From: Gaeumannomyces sp. JS-464
Lineage: Eukaryota; Ascomycota; Sordariomycetes; Magnaporthales; Magnaporthaceae
DNA: 64,000 nucleotides
Direction: 5' to 3'
Assembly (NCBI GenBank): GCA_002197995.1
Contig: NGZR01000003.1
Location: forward strand, 5,208,001 to 5,272,000
The notes beneath the pieces are model-generated. The model made no database searches and was not told where the DNA came from. It was given only the letters and a program-made list of their open reading frames with translations. Below are positions 45,374-55,632 of the stretch, piece by piece; the first letter of the stretch is position 1, and the number at the start of each line of letters is the position of its first letter. Made by a program: the position numbers and the translations under genes.

Positions 45374-46330
45374 CTATCTTGCGGCAGGTCGGCCGGGAGT
45401 GATTACGACCTGCATGAATCCGCTCTCAGGAATCGAAGGGTGGTCGTCAAGTCGGCCCTCAGCGAGATCAGAAGCTGCCTGCCACATCGCATCGACCGCG
45501 GCATTGGCGTCCGCGCGCGCTTGATCATCGTCCAGAGCGTTAGCTCCCTCCGATAGCTCCTGGAGCCGTCTCAGCCATAGCTCCCACATCTCCATGGACA
45601 TGACGGCGTCGGGTCCGTCCTCTCGCAGGCGCTGGCGCTCGTGGCACAGGTTCAGCACGAATGGGGCCACGCCGTGGATGAAGAGCTGCGACACCGCCGA
45701 GACGGGGTCGGGCGACGTGGCGGGGGGCGGGTGCGCGTCGGAGCCTCTGGGCTGCTCCTCGGTCTGCGGGATTCCCAGGATGATGGGGATCCAGCGGGCG
45801 CAGCAGCAGGCGAAGTAGCTCCAGTGCGTGAGCGCGTCAACGCCCGAGGCCTGGAGGCGGGCGGCGAAAGCGAAGGCGGCCCTGCCGCGGCCGCCGTACG
45901 GCGACGCGGCGAACAGCTTGTCGGTCATGCCGGCGCGGAACGCGCCCAGGCAGCACCGGCCCGACCACTCGAGGTCCTCGAACCCGGCCTGCCCGTCCCT
46001 GCCCGCCTCCGGGTTGCGGACGGGCGGCAGGCCCAGGAGCGCCTTGAGGAGGTCGACGATGCGCGGCTGCAGGCCCGGCAGCGCGTCAGCGGCGTCGAGG
46101 GCGATGTTGGAGACGGCGCACATGAAGGACTCGGCATTGTCGTGCGTCTTCATCTCGGACGCGAGCAGGGACAGCCGCGCCGCCGCCTGCGGCGCGTCGA
46201 AGTGGCCGGCCAGGTAGGAGTGCAGGACATCGGCCTGCTCGACGGTGAGGTCGCCGTTCTTCCAGCCCTCGGTGCCGTTCTTGTCAAGCATGGGGATGAC
46301 TTCAAAGAAGTCGGAGAGTGCGGAGTCCAT
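45374..46330 (-). CDS. DUF3632-like fungal protein
   Basis: Intact single-exon gene of 318 residues starting MDSALSDFFEVIPMLD at 46330. It is mostly helical, with ADVLHSYLAGHFDAPQAAAR, NIALDAADALPGLQPRIVDL, LLKALLGLPPVRN, GVDALTHWSYFACCCARW and a C-terminal MWELWLRRLQELSE. This pattern (short exposure region, then LDAA..LP..Q..L..LL) matches the fungus-specific family I know as DUF3632; the name is from memory and there is no assigned function. No signal peptide or membrane helix. The long plus-strand frame opposite it is a shadow caused by high GC content. Confidence 0.72.
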   Translation of the reverse strand: MDSALSDFFEVIPMLDKNGTEGWKNGDLTVEQADVLHSYLAGHFDAPQAAARLSLLASEMKTHDNAESFMCAVSNIALDAADALPGLQPRIVDLLKALLGLPPVRNPEAGRDGQAGFEDLEWSGRCCLGAFRAGMTDKLFAASPYGGRGRAAFAFAARLQASGVDALTHWSYFACCCARWIPIILGIPQTEEQPRGSDAHPPPATSPDPVSAVSQLFIHGVAPFVLNLCHERQRLREDGPDAVMSMEMWELWLRRLQELSEGANALDDDQARADANAAVDAMWQAASDLAEGRLDDHPSIPESGFMQVVITPGRPAAR

Positions 46331-46977
46331 TGTGGCTTTTTTTGTGCTTTGTTGGTTGGTGGTGGTTCCGGTGAGACTGCCAGGCAAAACAGAGGGAGGA
46401 GGAGGGAGATATGCAGATAGGCAAGAGGAAGGGGGGCGTGGGGCCTACACTTCCGGAGGGAGGAGCGACTTTGACGTGCGGCGGCCAGATGCGCAGGCCA
46501 GGGAAAGGCATAGGGGGTGTAAAATCACTAGATTCATCTTTAGCATACGCACACATTTAAACGCGTCGGCCTGGTACTTCACGCCAAGACCTTGATATAC
46601 CCGTTGCCTTGACCTATTTGACTGCTACCTGTAACTTTAGAGAAAAAGAGTCTGCCTATAAGCCATTAGGAGATGGTTAATTAATAGCATAGCAAAATGT
46701 ATAAAAGCATGGACTAGCATGGTTCCAACTGGCCAGTTGAACTGTGGAGGCCTCTAATTAGAGCTTGCCAAGTTCACTATGACTTGTATTTTTGTGCCTT
46801 CGCACTCTACCAGCTACTTGCATTTAGCGGTATTGAATATTACATCGAAGTGCTTGTTCCTTGTACCGAGCTCGTTTTGTTCCTTTCAACTCCGAGTGCA
46901 TTTTATTTCGGCAGCCAATATCAAACCAGTATTACCTTCGACGATTCACATCCCCGCCATCTACCCAGTAGCGATGC
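46331..46977. other. Intergenic, AT-rich toward the right
   Basis: 647 bases, AT-rich from about 46540. No feature recognised; it forms the left flank of the helicase fragment. Confidence 0.4.
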
Positions 46978-47456
46978 GCAGGGACGTCTTCGCAGGCGTC
47001 ATTTTCCAAGGAGTTTTCGCCGACGAAGCCCACGTTTTGAGGAACCCGAAAGGACAATACCACAAGCTTCTTTCCCTCGTCCCTGCAGAGGCCCGCGGCT
47101 TCGTCAGCGCAACCCCCACCATCAACCGCATCACAGACATTATCGGATACACCAAGATGATCTGGACTCATGCTGCACTCCCAGTCACACCGCCCGCGAA
47201 GCTCTCCGCAAGGGACATGGCCGCGGAGGGTTGGAAAATCCCTCCGACCGGAGAGTACTCTTGGTTTGGCAAAGATACTCCGGACAACATCCGAAAGTCA
47301 CTCAATGCGATGGCCGCCCGGGGCCAGAACTGGTGGCTCCTGGAGCCGCGAGCCCAGGCCCTCATCGACGACTTGGGCCAGCCCACTCAAACCACGATGC
47401 GTGTGTTCGACTCCACCATGGCGATCACTGTCCGGCGATCTATGGACACCCCACCC
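46978..47456 (+). pseudogene. Second SNF2-type helicase fragment (motif II-III region only)
   Basis: An open stretch reading RRDVFAGVIFQGVFADEAHV, LRNPKGQYHKLLSLVPAEAR, GFVSATPTINRITDIIGYTK and so on to ITVRRSMDT. It aligns along about 150 residues with the remnant near 17 kb: ADEA(H/Q)..LRNP, RGF.(S/C)ATPTINR.TDI.G, MIW..A.L, SWFG..TPD, WWLL/YWLL and (T/V)RR.MDT. There is no Walker A upstream and no motifs V/VI downstream. Similarity stops at MDT, and the next 400 bases, though open to 47873, are Pro/Ser-rich and unrelated. The two copies are well diverged, so they are old paralogues and not a recent duplication. Motif II is DEAH here, DEAQ in the other copy. Confidence 0.75.
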
Positions 47457-48747
47457 AAAGACCACCAATGTATCGCCGTCATGTCCTTGTTTTCCCTCTG
47501 TCATCGCCCGCTGGCACGGCTTGCCCCCACGAAGCCCGCCGCCATTCTAGCAGCCCGCGTCCGGTTCACCAGTCCGGGGATTGTCCCGCCGTCCCCGAAG
47601 CCACCACGGCTACCAGAATCCTGGCCTGTATCCGAGTCTAATAACGCCTCGGGCAGCAATGCCAAATTTGTGATACCGGCCAGCAAACAGACAGGATCAC
47701 CAGCAGATGATGCTGCAGCTGGGATCAGCTCTGGCGGCCCTCCCCGACGCCCGCTCCATTCACCGTTCACAATCCGCCAACTGGCCCCTAGGAGGTTCCA
47801 GGGAGGAACTTGGACGACCCTCCCAGTAGGTTCCGGACGAAAAGGCCCTAGGATACCAAACCCATGTCAATAAGCGGCTAACACATATGCAGCGGTTTAC
47901 AACCGGACCATATCACCAGTGAAGTCGAGGCAGCTGCCCGTTATCGGAATAAGAACCCCCTTGGCCTCAACGGCCGTTTTCCTGACGGCTCTCGCCCGAA
48001 GACCGAAGACCGATATCCCAAGGCCTTCAAATTTCACCGAGCACTCCCCTTCCTGCCGGCTTTGACCCGTTGTGGCGCACTCACCCAGCCCCAAACATGT
48101 TCAACACGTTCCCATAAGACAGCGAGGAGGACAAGCAATACCGTGGCTGACGTCCTCCAGGGCCCAGGAGGACGAAGTCCGGTAAGCACAACGACAGAAT
48201 TCTTTATGAGCATGCGCCTGGCTCTGGCGAGGCCAGGTTTCTGGGCCTTTGGTCGCATCACCAGTCTCCGAAAAGCCTTAAGACTGAACCCAAGCCAGGC
48301 GAATACTGCAACTACTCTCAAGGAAAACCTGTAGGAGCCGCCACTCCCCGGTAGTCCCATACATACTACCGCATTCTTCTGCTGAACAACGGCCGGAAAA
48401 ACCCGCTGGAGAGCGCGAGCAACCACAGCAGAAGCCACCTCCGCAGTTCTCTGTTGCCAGGGCGGGGAAATGGCGTTGGTTCGAGTTCTTTTCGCCGCAG
48501 GGAAGAAGTCGGATGAGCCATTTCCTCGCACGCTGCGCCCACATCCTCCTCAAGACTCGGATGGCCTCTTATTGGGGCCAGCTTCGTCGTAGATTGGCTT
48601 GGGGCTCACAGGCTCCTAAGCCTCCTGGCGAGTCTCCGGTCAGGCCTCCTGCCGCGCTAAACCAGGGCAAGAGCAACAAGACGGCAACGGAGGGACAGGG
48701 CAAGAGCAAGAACACTGCCCAGCCTTGGTGGCACGTACAAGGCTAGC
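47457..48747. other. Unresolved stretch between helicase fragment and Lys-rich gene
   Basis: The frame from the helicase fragment stays open to 47873 with Pro/Ser-rich sequence of no known type. From about 48600 the plus strand already encodes GK-type sequence (QGKSNKTATEGQGKSKN) in another frame, so the Lys-rich gene may begin earlier than its annotated ATG. Confidence 0.35.
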
Positions 48748-49613
48748 ATGTCTATCACTCCGAGTAGCGGCAAGGGAAAGTCACCGAGGAAGGGAATGAA
48801 TCCCGGTATGGGCAGCGATGAGTCCCCCAGCCAAAGCCATAGCGTGTCTGCAACTGCAAAGGGCAAAATACCCAGGATCGGCGCCATTCCCAGCAAGGGC
48901 AAGGATGGGACACCTGGCAAAACAAAGGGCGCGAGCAACTCACCACCCAGGTGTGTTGGCAAGGACGAGACGGCGGGAAAGGGGAAGACTCCGGTCAGAA
49001 CTCCGACACTTGGCAAAGAGAAGGGCCTAAACGATTCCTTGGCCAAGCCGCCCGGCAGCAAGAAGACGCCGAGTAAGGGCAAGGCGACGAGCAAGCCTCG
49101 GGCCAAGCCTGCTGGCAAGGGCAAGCTACCAGTAAAAGGCAAGACTCCAGGAGCAGGCGAGACGCCCGTCAAGGAGAAGACTTCAGTCGGGCCCCATCGA
49201 AATCTCCATGCAAGGGCAAATCGCCAGGCAAGGGCAGAGCTTCGGGCAAAGGGAAGAGGCTGGAGAAGGATGTTACGGCGGACAAGGGAAAGGCTCCAAC
49301 AAAACCCTCAGTGAAGATTCCTGCCAAGGACAAGGCGCCAGGTCAAGGCAAAGCCCCTAGCAACGGGAAGTCTCCAGTCAAGCCTCCCGGAGAGGTGAAG
49401 GCGGCAAGAAAGGGCAAAGCGCCCAGCAAGAACAAGACGCCAGGGAAGGGTAAGACTCCAGGCAAAGGCAAGTCCCCAAGAAACGCTCCAGGGAAGGATC
49501 AAGCGCTAGGTAAAGAGAAAGGTCCCACTAAGGCGCCGGCGAAGCCTCCTGGGAAACGGAAAGCTCTCATCAACCCTCCCGCACGGCCCCCGGCAAACCC
49601 ACCCGCCAATTAG
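48748..49613 (+). CDS. Lys/Gly/Pro-rich repeat protein, frame broken
   Basis: Starts MSITPSSGKGKSPRKG and continues for nearly its whole length as short repeats of the form (P/S)(G/S)KGK(A/T/S)P: KTPSKGKATSKPRAKP, AGKGKLPVKGKTPG, GKGKTPGKGKSPR. One G is missing from the GGG at about 49189-49191; with it the frame continues to the stop at 49613 (289 codons). The protein would be strongly basic, disordered and probably nucleic-acid binding, like histone-H1-type tails. The tandem repeats on DNA (GGCAAGGGCAAG) suggest growth by slippage. An upstream frame with the same composition suggests a longer original gene. It follows the helicase fragment on the same strand, but a link is not shown. Confidence 0.55.
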
Positions 49614-50544
49614 GGAGGAACCCTAAATTCTTGTAGAGCTGGAAAAATGCAACTTCTGACACAATACTTTTAAAACTCGGTTCCCAACGAATTATCCATA
49701 CCCGGCCTCGTTTAAATGATACTTGTCGATCCAGCTTTTTTTCTGCCCTCTTTAGTGTTATAATAAGCGACCAATGTTTGGAAAATCTGAGGGATTAGGC
49801 GTCGATATTAGAGCTTAGGGAACTAGTAACGTCTAGTTAATAACCACTGAGCAGGCTCAGTTACGTGACGGCCCCAGTGTTTATGCGGGAAGCCACCGCT
49901 CATCTCTCAACCGCTGTTGTAAGTAGCAAGAATCATAGCCCTTAGCCATGCCTAGTAGATTTGCGGGTAGTTTTGGTACATATTCGATATCTAATAGGAG
50001 AGCTTGATAGTAGCGATCCCACACGGGAAATTACAGGATTACAGTCGGGATGGAGTGGGAGTGAATATGATCATGGGCAGAGTTAACAAGGTGAGTTAAT
50101 CAGCTGGTTTAAGGCAAGCGGTTAGGAACAATATATGTTACGTGGAGGATCTCCCCTCGCAGATACGACCACTGATGGTATTTTGCAAAAGAAAATGGCA
50201 GATAAATACAGTATGTGTTGGTAGGAGTGGTACTCCTGTAGGCACGGAGATCTCCAAAAAGGAATAAACAAAGATCTATAGATCTGGAACTGGTGTCTGT
50301 TGTGATGCATGATGAGGGAAGGAATCTAGTTACAGGAAGGGGATCGCAAGATCCCCTTTTGTAGGCTTGTGGGAGCGCACGGCCCGTGGGCCGCAGGCCC
50401 ACGAGGCGTGGAGATGCACGCGCTGCTAACGTAATCCGACAGTATGTGCTATGTGCTAATCAAATGGTGGTACAAGTAGTTCAATAAGAATTACAGGGCA
50501 ACGTCGCCGATTCGCTCATGTTTGGCAAACGTATGAAATACAGT
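49614..50544. other. Intergenic, AT-rich, no supported gene
   Basis: 930 bases between convergent genes with no recognisable element. Confidence 0.45.
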
Positions 50545-51933
50545 TTACTGCCCCAGGCGGTAGGCGACATCGGGGCGGAAGTACTGGCTGATATCGTTGT
50601 CGACACCACAGCTGGTGCAGGTGTGCAGCACGCGGGCGGCATTATGGGGACCGGGGCCGAAATGCATCATCGGCGGGGGCTGTTGCTGCTGCTGCTGCCA
50701 GGTGGAGCTCCCGTTGACAGGTCCCTGCTGCTGCTGCTGCATCCGCGGCGGGGAGCCTCCCGCGCTGCGGCCGTAGGTTGCCCTGCCGCCGCTGACGCTG
50801 TTGCCGTTCATCTTGGCGGCGTTGGTCGGGCTGCTGCCGTTGCTGGGACCGCTGTGGTAGCCCGCCTCCCTGAAGTCGGCCTCGTGGTGCCTGCGGGCGG
50901 CCTCGGACGCGGCGATGCCGCTCACGCCGGCGCCGACACCGGCGGCGGGGCCGTACCCGGTGGCGTCGCGGTCACGGCCCATGTCGCGGTCCCGGATGCG
51001 GCTGCCGTCGGCGTCGGCGGGGGCGCCGGGGGACAGCATGCCGGCGCCGCCGAGGCCGAAGGCGCGGTCGCCGGCGCCGGCATTGACGTTGCGATCGTGC
51101 AGGCCGGAGCCGTTGACGTTGTGGGGGCTGTCGATGCCGCGGGTGGCCTGGTGGCCGCTGCGGGGTCCCATGGTGCCATTGTTGTGGTAGTCGCTGCTGA
51201 CGGCGGTGGGGGGCGAGCTGTACATGTCGTCGCTGCCGTAGCCGTTGTTGTTGCCGTAGCTGTTAACGCCGTACGCCTTGCCGTCCAGGCCCGCGCCGTT
51301 GCCGTTGGACCAGTAGGGATCCCGCTCTGCGCTGTTGAGGTTGGACAGGGTGTTGCCGTTGTTCAGCATGCTGCCGTTGTTGGCGCCGACAAAGTCCTTG
51401 GCATACACGTCCCTCGCGCCGCCCTGGCTCTCTGGATGCAGGGGCAGGTCCTTCTCGTGGCCGTCGACGCCGGCGCCGTTGGTGTTGGCGACACCGTTGG
51501 CGTTGTTGGCGCCGCGGGTGTTGTTGTTGATGCTGCCCCAGTACGGATCGCGCTTGGTGCTGGTGCCGAGATTCGCGGGCTTGACAGGCTGGGGCTGTTC
51601 GATCTCGGCGCCGTCGGCGAAACCGACAGCCTGCTGCCGCTTAGGGTCGGAACCTGGCTCGCCGGCGCCGCCAAAGTCGACGCCCGAGTCGGACTTTTGG
51701 TGGCGGTGGTGCTGCGACTTGCGGAGCGTTGGTGATGTATTGAGCCCGTCGGCGCTGATCCTGCCGGTCGACGACGGGTCTTGGGCGTGCTTGGTTGGCT
51801 TGGTGGTGGTGGAAGGATCAGTGTCGGAGGGGAAGGAGCCGGGCAGGCGGCCATCCTCGTACTCGCCAGACCCCTTGTGACTGCGGCGGTCATCGCCGTG
51901 CAGCGCATTCTTGATCTTGGTTCCGAGACCCAT
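50545..51933 (-). CDS. Low-complexity Asn/Gly/Gln-rich protein with RDPYW motifs
   Basis: Intact 462-residue single-exon gene. It begins MGLGTKIKNALHGDDRRSH, an N-terminus shared by a group of uncharacterised fungal proteins. The long middle is rich in Asn, Gly, Ser and Asp, with two copies of the motif RDPYW (STKRDPYWGS and SAERDPYWSN), then glutamine runs (MQQQQQGP, WQQQQQQPPP). It ends with a cysteine pair, HTCTSCGVDNDISQYFRPDV. The composition suggests a disordered scaffold or assembly-prone protein. The 405-codon plus-strand frame opposite is a shadow. No signal peptide; function unknown. Confidence 0.75.
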   Translation of the reverse strand: MGLGTKIKNALHGDDRRSHKGSGEYEDGRLPGSFPSDTDPSTTTKPTKHAQDPSSTGRISADGLNTSPTLRKSQHHRHQKSDSGVDFGGAGEPGSDPKRQQAVGFADGAEIEQPQPVKPANLGTSTKRDPYWGSINNNTRGANNANGVANTNGAGVDGHEKDLPLHPESQGGARDVYAKDFVGANNGSMLNNGNTLSNLNSAERDPYWSNGNGAGLDGKAYGVNSYGNNNGYGSDDMYSSPPTAVSSDYHNNGTMGPRSGHQATRGIDSPHNVNGSGLHDRNVNAGAGDRAFGLGGAGMLSPGAPADADGSRIRDRDMGRDRDATGYGPAAGVGAGVSGIAASEAARRHHEADFREAGYHSGPSNGSSPTNAAKMNGNSVSGGRATYGRSAGGSPPRMQQQQQGPVNGSSTWQQQQQQPPPMMHFGPGPHNAARVLHTCTSCGVDNDISQYFRPDVAYRLGQ

Positions 51934-52805
51934 TTTGAGCTGTGTGAGATGTGATGGTTATAGTTGGTGCGCTTGAGAGATCTCGAAGATGCTCGCCGCG
52001 GTGTTGGATGTCGTTTTTGCGCCTGGCACAAAAGTGGAAAGCTCGGGACAAGGCGAGAAGGGGTATAATTGGCAGACAATGAAAAGGGGTATAAATGGTG
52101 ATCTTTTAGTTCTATACAAGTGGAATGAAGTAGAGTAATATCAAATTCTCATTCTGTCTCACAGGTGTGGACAGTTATTAATACTTGTGCTGCCCTTTGG
52201 CCGCCGTCGTCCCTGCACGGACGAAAAGTTGGCAATGTTGACATCACCTCTGGGATTGCTGCGTATCGGCCCACGGCGTTGCACTTTGCGACGGTCGGAA
52301 TCAAAGGGTGCACTGAGCCAACAGCAGTTAGTGTCACTCGGTTGCAGACAAGCTTGCTTGGATTGCGTTTTCGATAGGATCGTCGCGAAGATCGTCGTTG
52401 GCAAAAACCTGTCTGAGGATGATTGAACGGGGAGATGGGGGTCGGGGACTGTCGCAGCATGGTGGAGCCCCTGCGTCACTGGGTGACGTCGGGTGAGGTG
52501 AGCGAGGGCGGGCGATGCGGCGCTCCTGTTGCTGCTTGGCCCACGCCAGTATTGGTGGTGAATTTTAGGGGTCATTTTCTTGGCGATTGGGTGGTTTCCA
52601 ACTCTCGCCACAGTGGAATTCAGGGTCCAGATGTTGACATGACAGAAAAGCTTGGAAATGGACAAATTTATAGGCTAAAGTTAGTAAACCCCACGTTCAA
52701 GCTGGACATGAATCCCCTCCCCTGAGGTCACAATCTCGAGGGCCGCCCCTCGCCCTTGATAGCAATCTCCACAACCGCCCCATGCCCTCCAGCGATTGCT
52801 GTTCA
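51934..52805. other. Intergenic, no supported gene
   Basis: About 870 bases; small overlapping frames only. Confidence 0.45.
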
Positions 52806-54207
52806 CTAATACCCCTCCTTCCGGTTCACGCGGTTCGCAAGGTGCTTGCCTTCGCTGAAGCGTCCGAGGTTCAGGTCGAGGATGCCCAGGATGCGGGGGC
52901 CGAGCTTGGTCGAGTTCCCGCTGACGTGCGGCGTGATGAAGACGTTCTTGGCCTTCCACAGTGGGTGTCCCTCGGGCAGGGGCTCCGGGTCCGTGACGTC
53001 GAGCGCGGCGCCGCGGATCACGCCGTCCTCCAGCGCCGCGACGAGCGCGTCCGTGTCAATGACTTTTCCGCGCGCAATATTGGAGACGAACGTCTTGCCC
53101 CGCCTGCCCCCCTCGCCCAGCAGGTTGAACTCGTCGGGGCCCAGCAGGTGCGTGGTCTTGTCGGTCAGCGGCGCCGACACCACGAGCAGGTCCAGGCCCG
53201 ACGACAGGAATCGGTGCAGGTCCGCCTTGGACCCGCCCGAGAACCACCTGGACGGGAACGCGCCGTTGGGGTCGCCCGTGCCCGGCGGCGCGTAGGTGTC
53301 GTCGCGCCGCGACTCGGGCGTCTCCCGCGGGTGCAGCGTGTAGGCGTGGACGTCCATCCCCAGCGCCTTGCTCAGCCGGGCCACCTGTCGCCCGATGCTG
53401 CCGTAGCCGAGGACGCCTCTGGTGGTTTAACGAAGGGAGTCAGTTGGTGCATGATGTACCCCTGGGTCGGCTAGGAGGGGAGAATGAGACATACACCCGG
53501 CGCCCCACCGAGTCCTCAACGCCGTCCTCGTACCGGGGGTCCCATTTTCCCTCTTTTTGCTTCTCGATGTACCTGGGGACTGTATGCAGCACGGCAGGGG
53601 CTTGTGTTAGTAAACGCTGCTAGGAGCAGCCACTGAGTGACGGTGTCACATGTTCGAGACAGGACGCACGATGGTGTTCAAAGCTCAAGAACGTGCTGAT
53701 GATCCACTCGGAGATCTGCGGCCTGTGAATTGGTGTTGCGGGCGCCTCGTGTCAGCCGTTGCACTACTCGACATCACATTGGTGACAGCGGGCTTGTGCG
53801 TGCGACTCACCCGTGTACCCCATTGGCGGTGCACAGCGCGATGCTTTCGTCGTCAAATAGCGGGTTCTGCAGGACGTAGTTGGCGCCGGCGCTGATCAGC
53901 TGCACGTACTGCAGCCTGGGCGCCATCTCCCTGGTCGGCAGGGCTGTTCCAGTCATCAAAATTGTGACATCCTTCCATTCGAACCCATCGCCCGAGCCCG
54001 AAATGGACTCTGGCGCGACTGCGTTCCCCACTCCGATGCGTGGACCGAGATCTGGAGGCCGGGATACTTGGATTTGAGCTGCTCCAGCGTGGCCGGGTCA
54101 GGCTGGAAGATTGAAGGGAGCAGCATCACCAGCTTGTGTCCCTTCAGCCCCCCGCTGGCGGCCAGCGCCTGCACTAGCTCGTCGTCTTTGGCGAGTTTGA
54201 TGGTCAT
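52806..54207 (-). CDS. D-isomer-specific 2-hydroxyacid dehydrogenase, frame broken
   Basis: NAD(P)-dependent reduction of 2-keto acids. Proposed exons are 54207-53811, 53722-53670, 53572-53495 and 53418-52806. Start MTIKLAKDDELVQALAAS. Features: substrate-domain QLISAGANYVLQNPLF, GPQISEWIISTFLSFEHH, then YIEKQKEGKWDPRYEDG, the Rossmann motif VLGYGSIGRQVARL (GxGxxG), VVSAPLTDKTTHLLG, VSNIARGKVIDTDAL (catalytic Arg), AALDVTDPEPLPEGHPLW (catalytic Glu) and ITPHVSG (catalytic His). One G is missing from the run at 54026-54029. A second base appears to be missing at the end of exon 2 (about 53670). With both restored the total is 381 codons. The substrate is unknown; relatives act on glyoxylate or hydroxypyruvate. 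Confidence 0.87.
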
Positions 54208-54733
54208 TGTCGTGGGTGTTGTTCTCCGTTTCCTTACCACCTGTGAGTATTTTCCTGCCGCGTGGTTTTTGCCCTTCGTTTGGGATTGCTCTCGTTGGGT
54301 GAACCCTTTTTACTTGAACCGTACACAGATGGCACACACGAGCTGCAACGCAATTTGCAGCTGCGGTGTTGCAAATGAGGGGCGGAAGCCCCCCGGCTCC
54401 GATTACCCCCACCTGCAGACCTCCAGACCGAGGCTCGGCGGGGTGACAAACGTGATAACGCTCCATGCCGGCGGGACCGGATTCCCGTCGTCGGATCTGC
54501 AGGTACCTCCCCGGCATGGAACCCCAACGTCCGAGTGGTTCGAAACACCAACTTCGGCTTGGTGGCCCCCTCCCATCTCTGCCGTTTGACGTGCAGGGAC
54601 CGAGGTCGGCGAGAGTCATGATCCACCATGTTTATCTTCTATTATGGTCCGTCTGATGGAATATCTCTATTTTACTTTCCGGTTCCAGACTCCCAAACCC
54701 CGCTTGTCCGGACCCTCCCCTCCGCCTTCTGCG
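54208..54733. other. Intergenic, no feature seen
   Basis: 526 bases between two minus-strand genes; nothing recognised. Confidence 0.45.
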
Positions 54734-55632
54734 CTACTCGTGATCGCCGTAGAAGACAGTGTTGGGCAGCCAGCCGTCGCCGCACACCTTGAACCGATCC
54801 CTAATGTTGTCGAGCTCCTTGACGTCATCCTCGGTCAGGTCCCAGCCGTCGAGGCCCACAAAGTTGGACTCGATTCGAGATTTGGTCGCGCTCTTGGGCA
54901 GGACGCTGAAGCCGTGGTGCAGCCCCCACTTGAGCAGCACCTGTTGCGGCGCCTTGCCCTTGGCCTCGGCGACGGCCTTGAGCGCCGCGTTGCTAGCGAG
55001 TGGCGAGTCGGAGCTGCCCAGCGGCGAGTAGGCCGATGCGTGGATGCCCTTCTCCTTAAGGTACGCCACCAGCTTCGGCGACGGGCTGGCCGGGTGCAGC
55101 TCGATCTGGTCGACGGCCGGCACGACGGTTGTGCCCTTGTCGGCCAGCAGGCGCTCCAGCTGCGTGATTCCAAAGTTGGACACGCCGATGGCGCGCGCCT
55201 TGCCCGAGGCGTGGACCTTTTGCATCTCGCGCCACGTGTCGACGTAGTCCCAATCGCCGTAGACGCTGCCCTGGTTGTTGGGATCCAGGCTCGAGGGCCA
55301 GTGGATCAGGTACAGGTCGACGTAGTCGGTCTGGAGCTGCTCGAGGCTCTTGTCGAGGGCCTCGGCCACGCGCTTGTGGTCCGGGTTGTCGAGCTTGGTG
55401 GTCACGAAGATCTGGTCGCGCGGCACGCCTGACGCCTTCATGGCATCACCGACGTCGCGCTCGTTGCCGTAGGCCGCGGCCGTGTCGATGTGCCGGTAGC
55501 CTGCCGCCAGCGCCGCCTCGATAGCCGTCTTGCCCTCGTCCGCCTTGGACTGCCATGTGCCCAGGCCAACGGCGGGGATTTTGGCCCCGGTTTGAGGGTG
55601 TGGGTCTTCTGTGTTGCTATGGTGTTGGCCAT
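54734..55632 (-). CDS. Aldo/keto reductase, frame broken
   Basis: NADPH-dependent carbonyl reductase of the AKR superfamily. Start at 55632 (MANTIATQKTHTLK). One A is missing from the run at 55591-55593; restoring it gives TLKTGAKIPAVGLGTWQS and 300 codons, the usual AKR length. The catalytic tetrad is complete: Asp50 and Tyr55 in HIDTAAAYGNERDVG, Lys80 in VTTKLDNPDH and His111 in LYLIHWPSSLD. Further signatures are GVSNFGITQLERLL, DQIELHP, HASAYSPLGSS and the coenzyme-binding VLPKSATKSRIESN. The sequence is closest in feel to fungal glycerol dehydrogenase/xylose reductase-type enzymes, but the substrate cannot be set. Confidence 0.92.

Noticed and set aside
45641..46420. 259-codon plus-strand ORF opposite the DUF3632-like gene
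   Set aside because: Arg/Gly/Ala-rich shadow; the minus-strand gene is intact and recognisable.
50518..51735. 405-codon plus-strand ORF rich in Ala/Val/Gly
   Set aside because: Shadow of the Asn/Gly-rich minus-strand gene.
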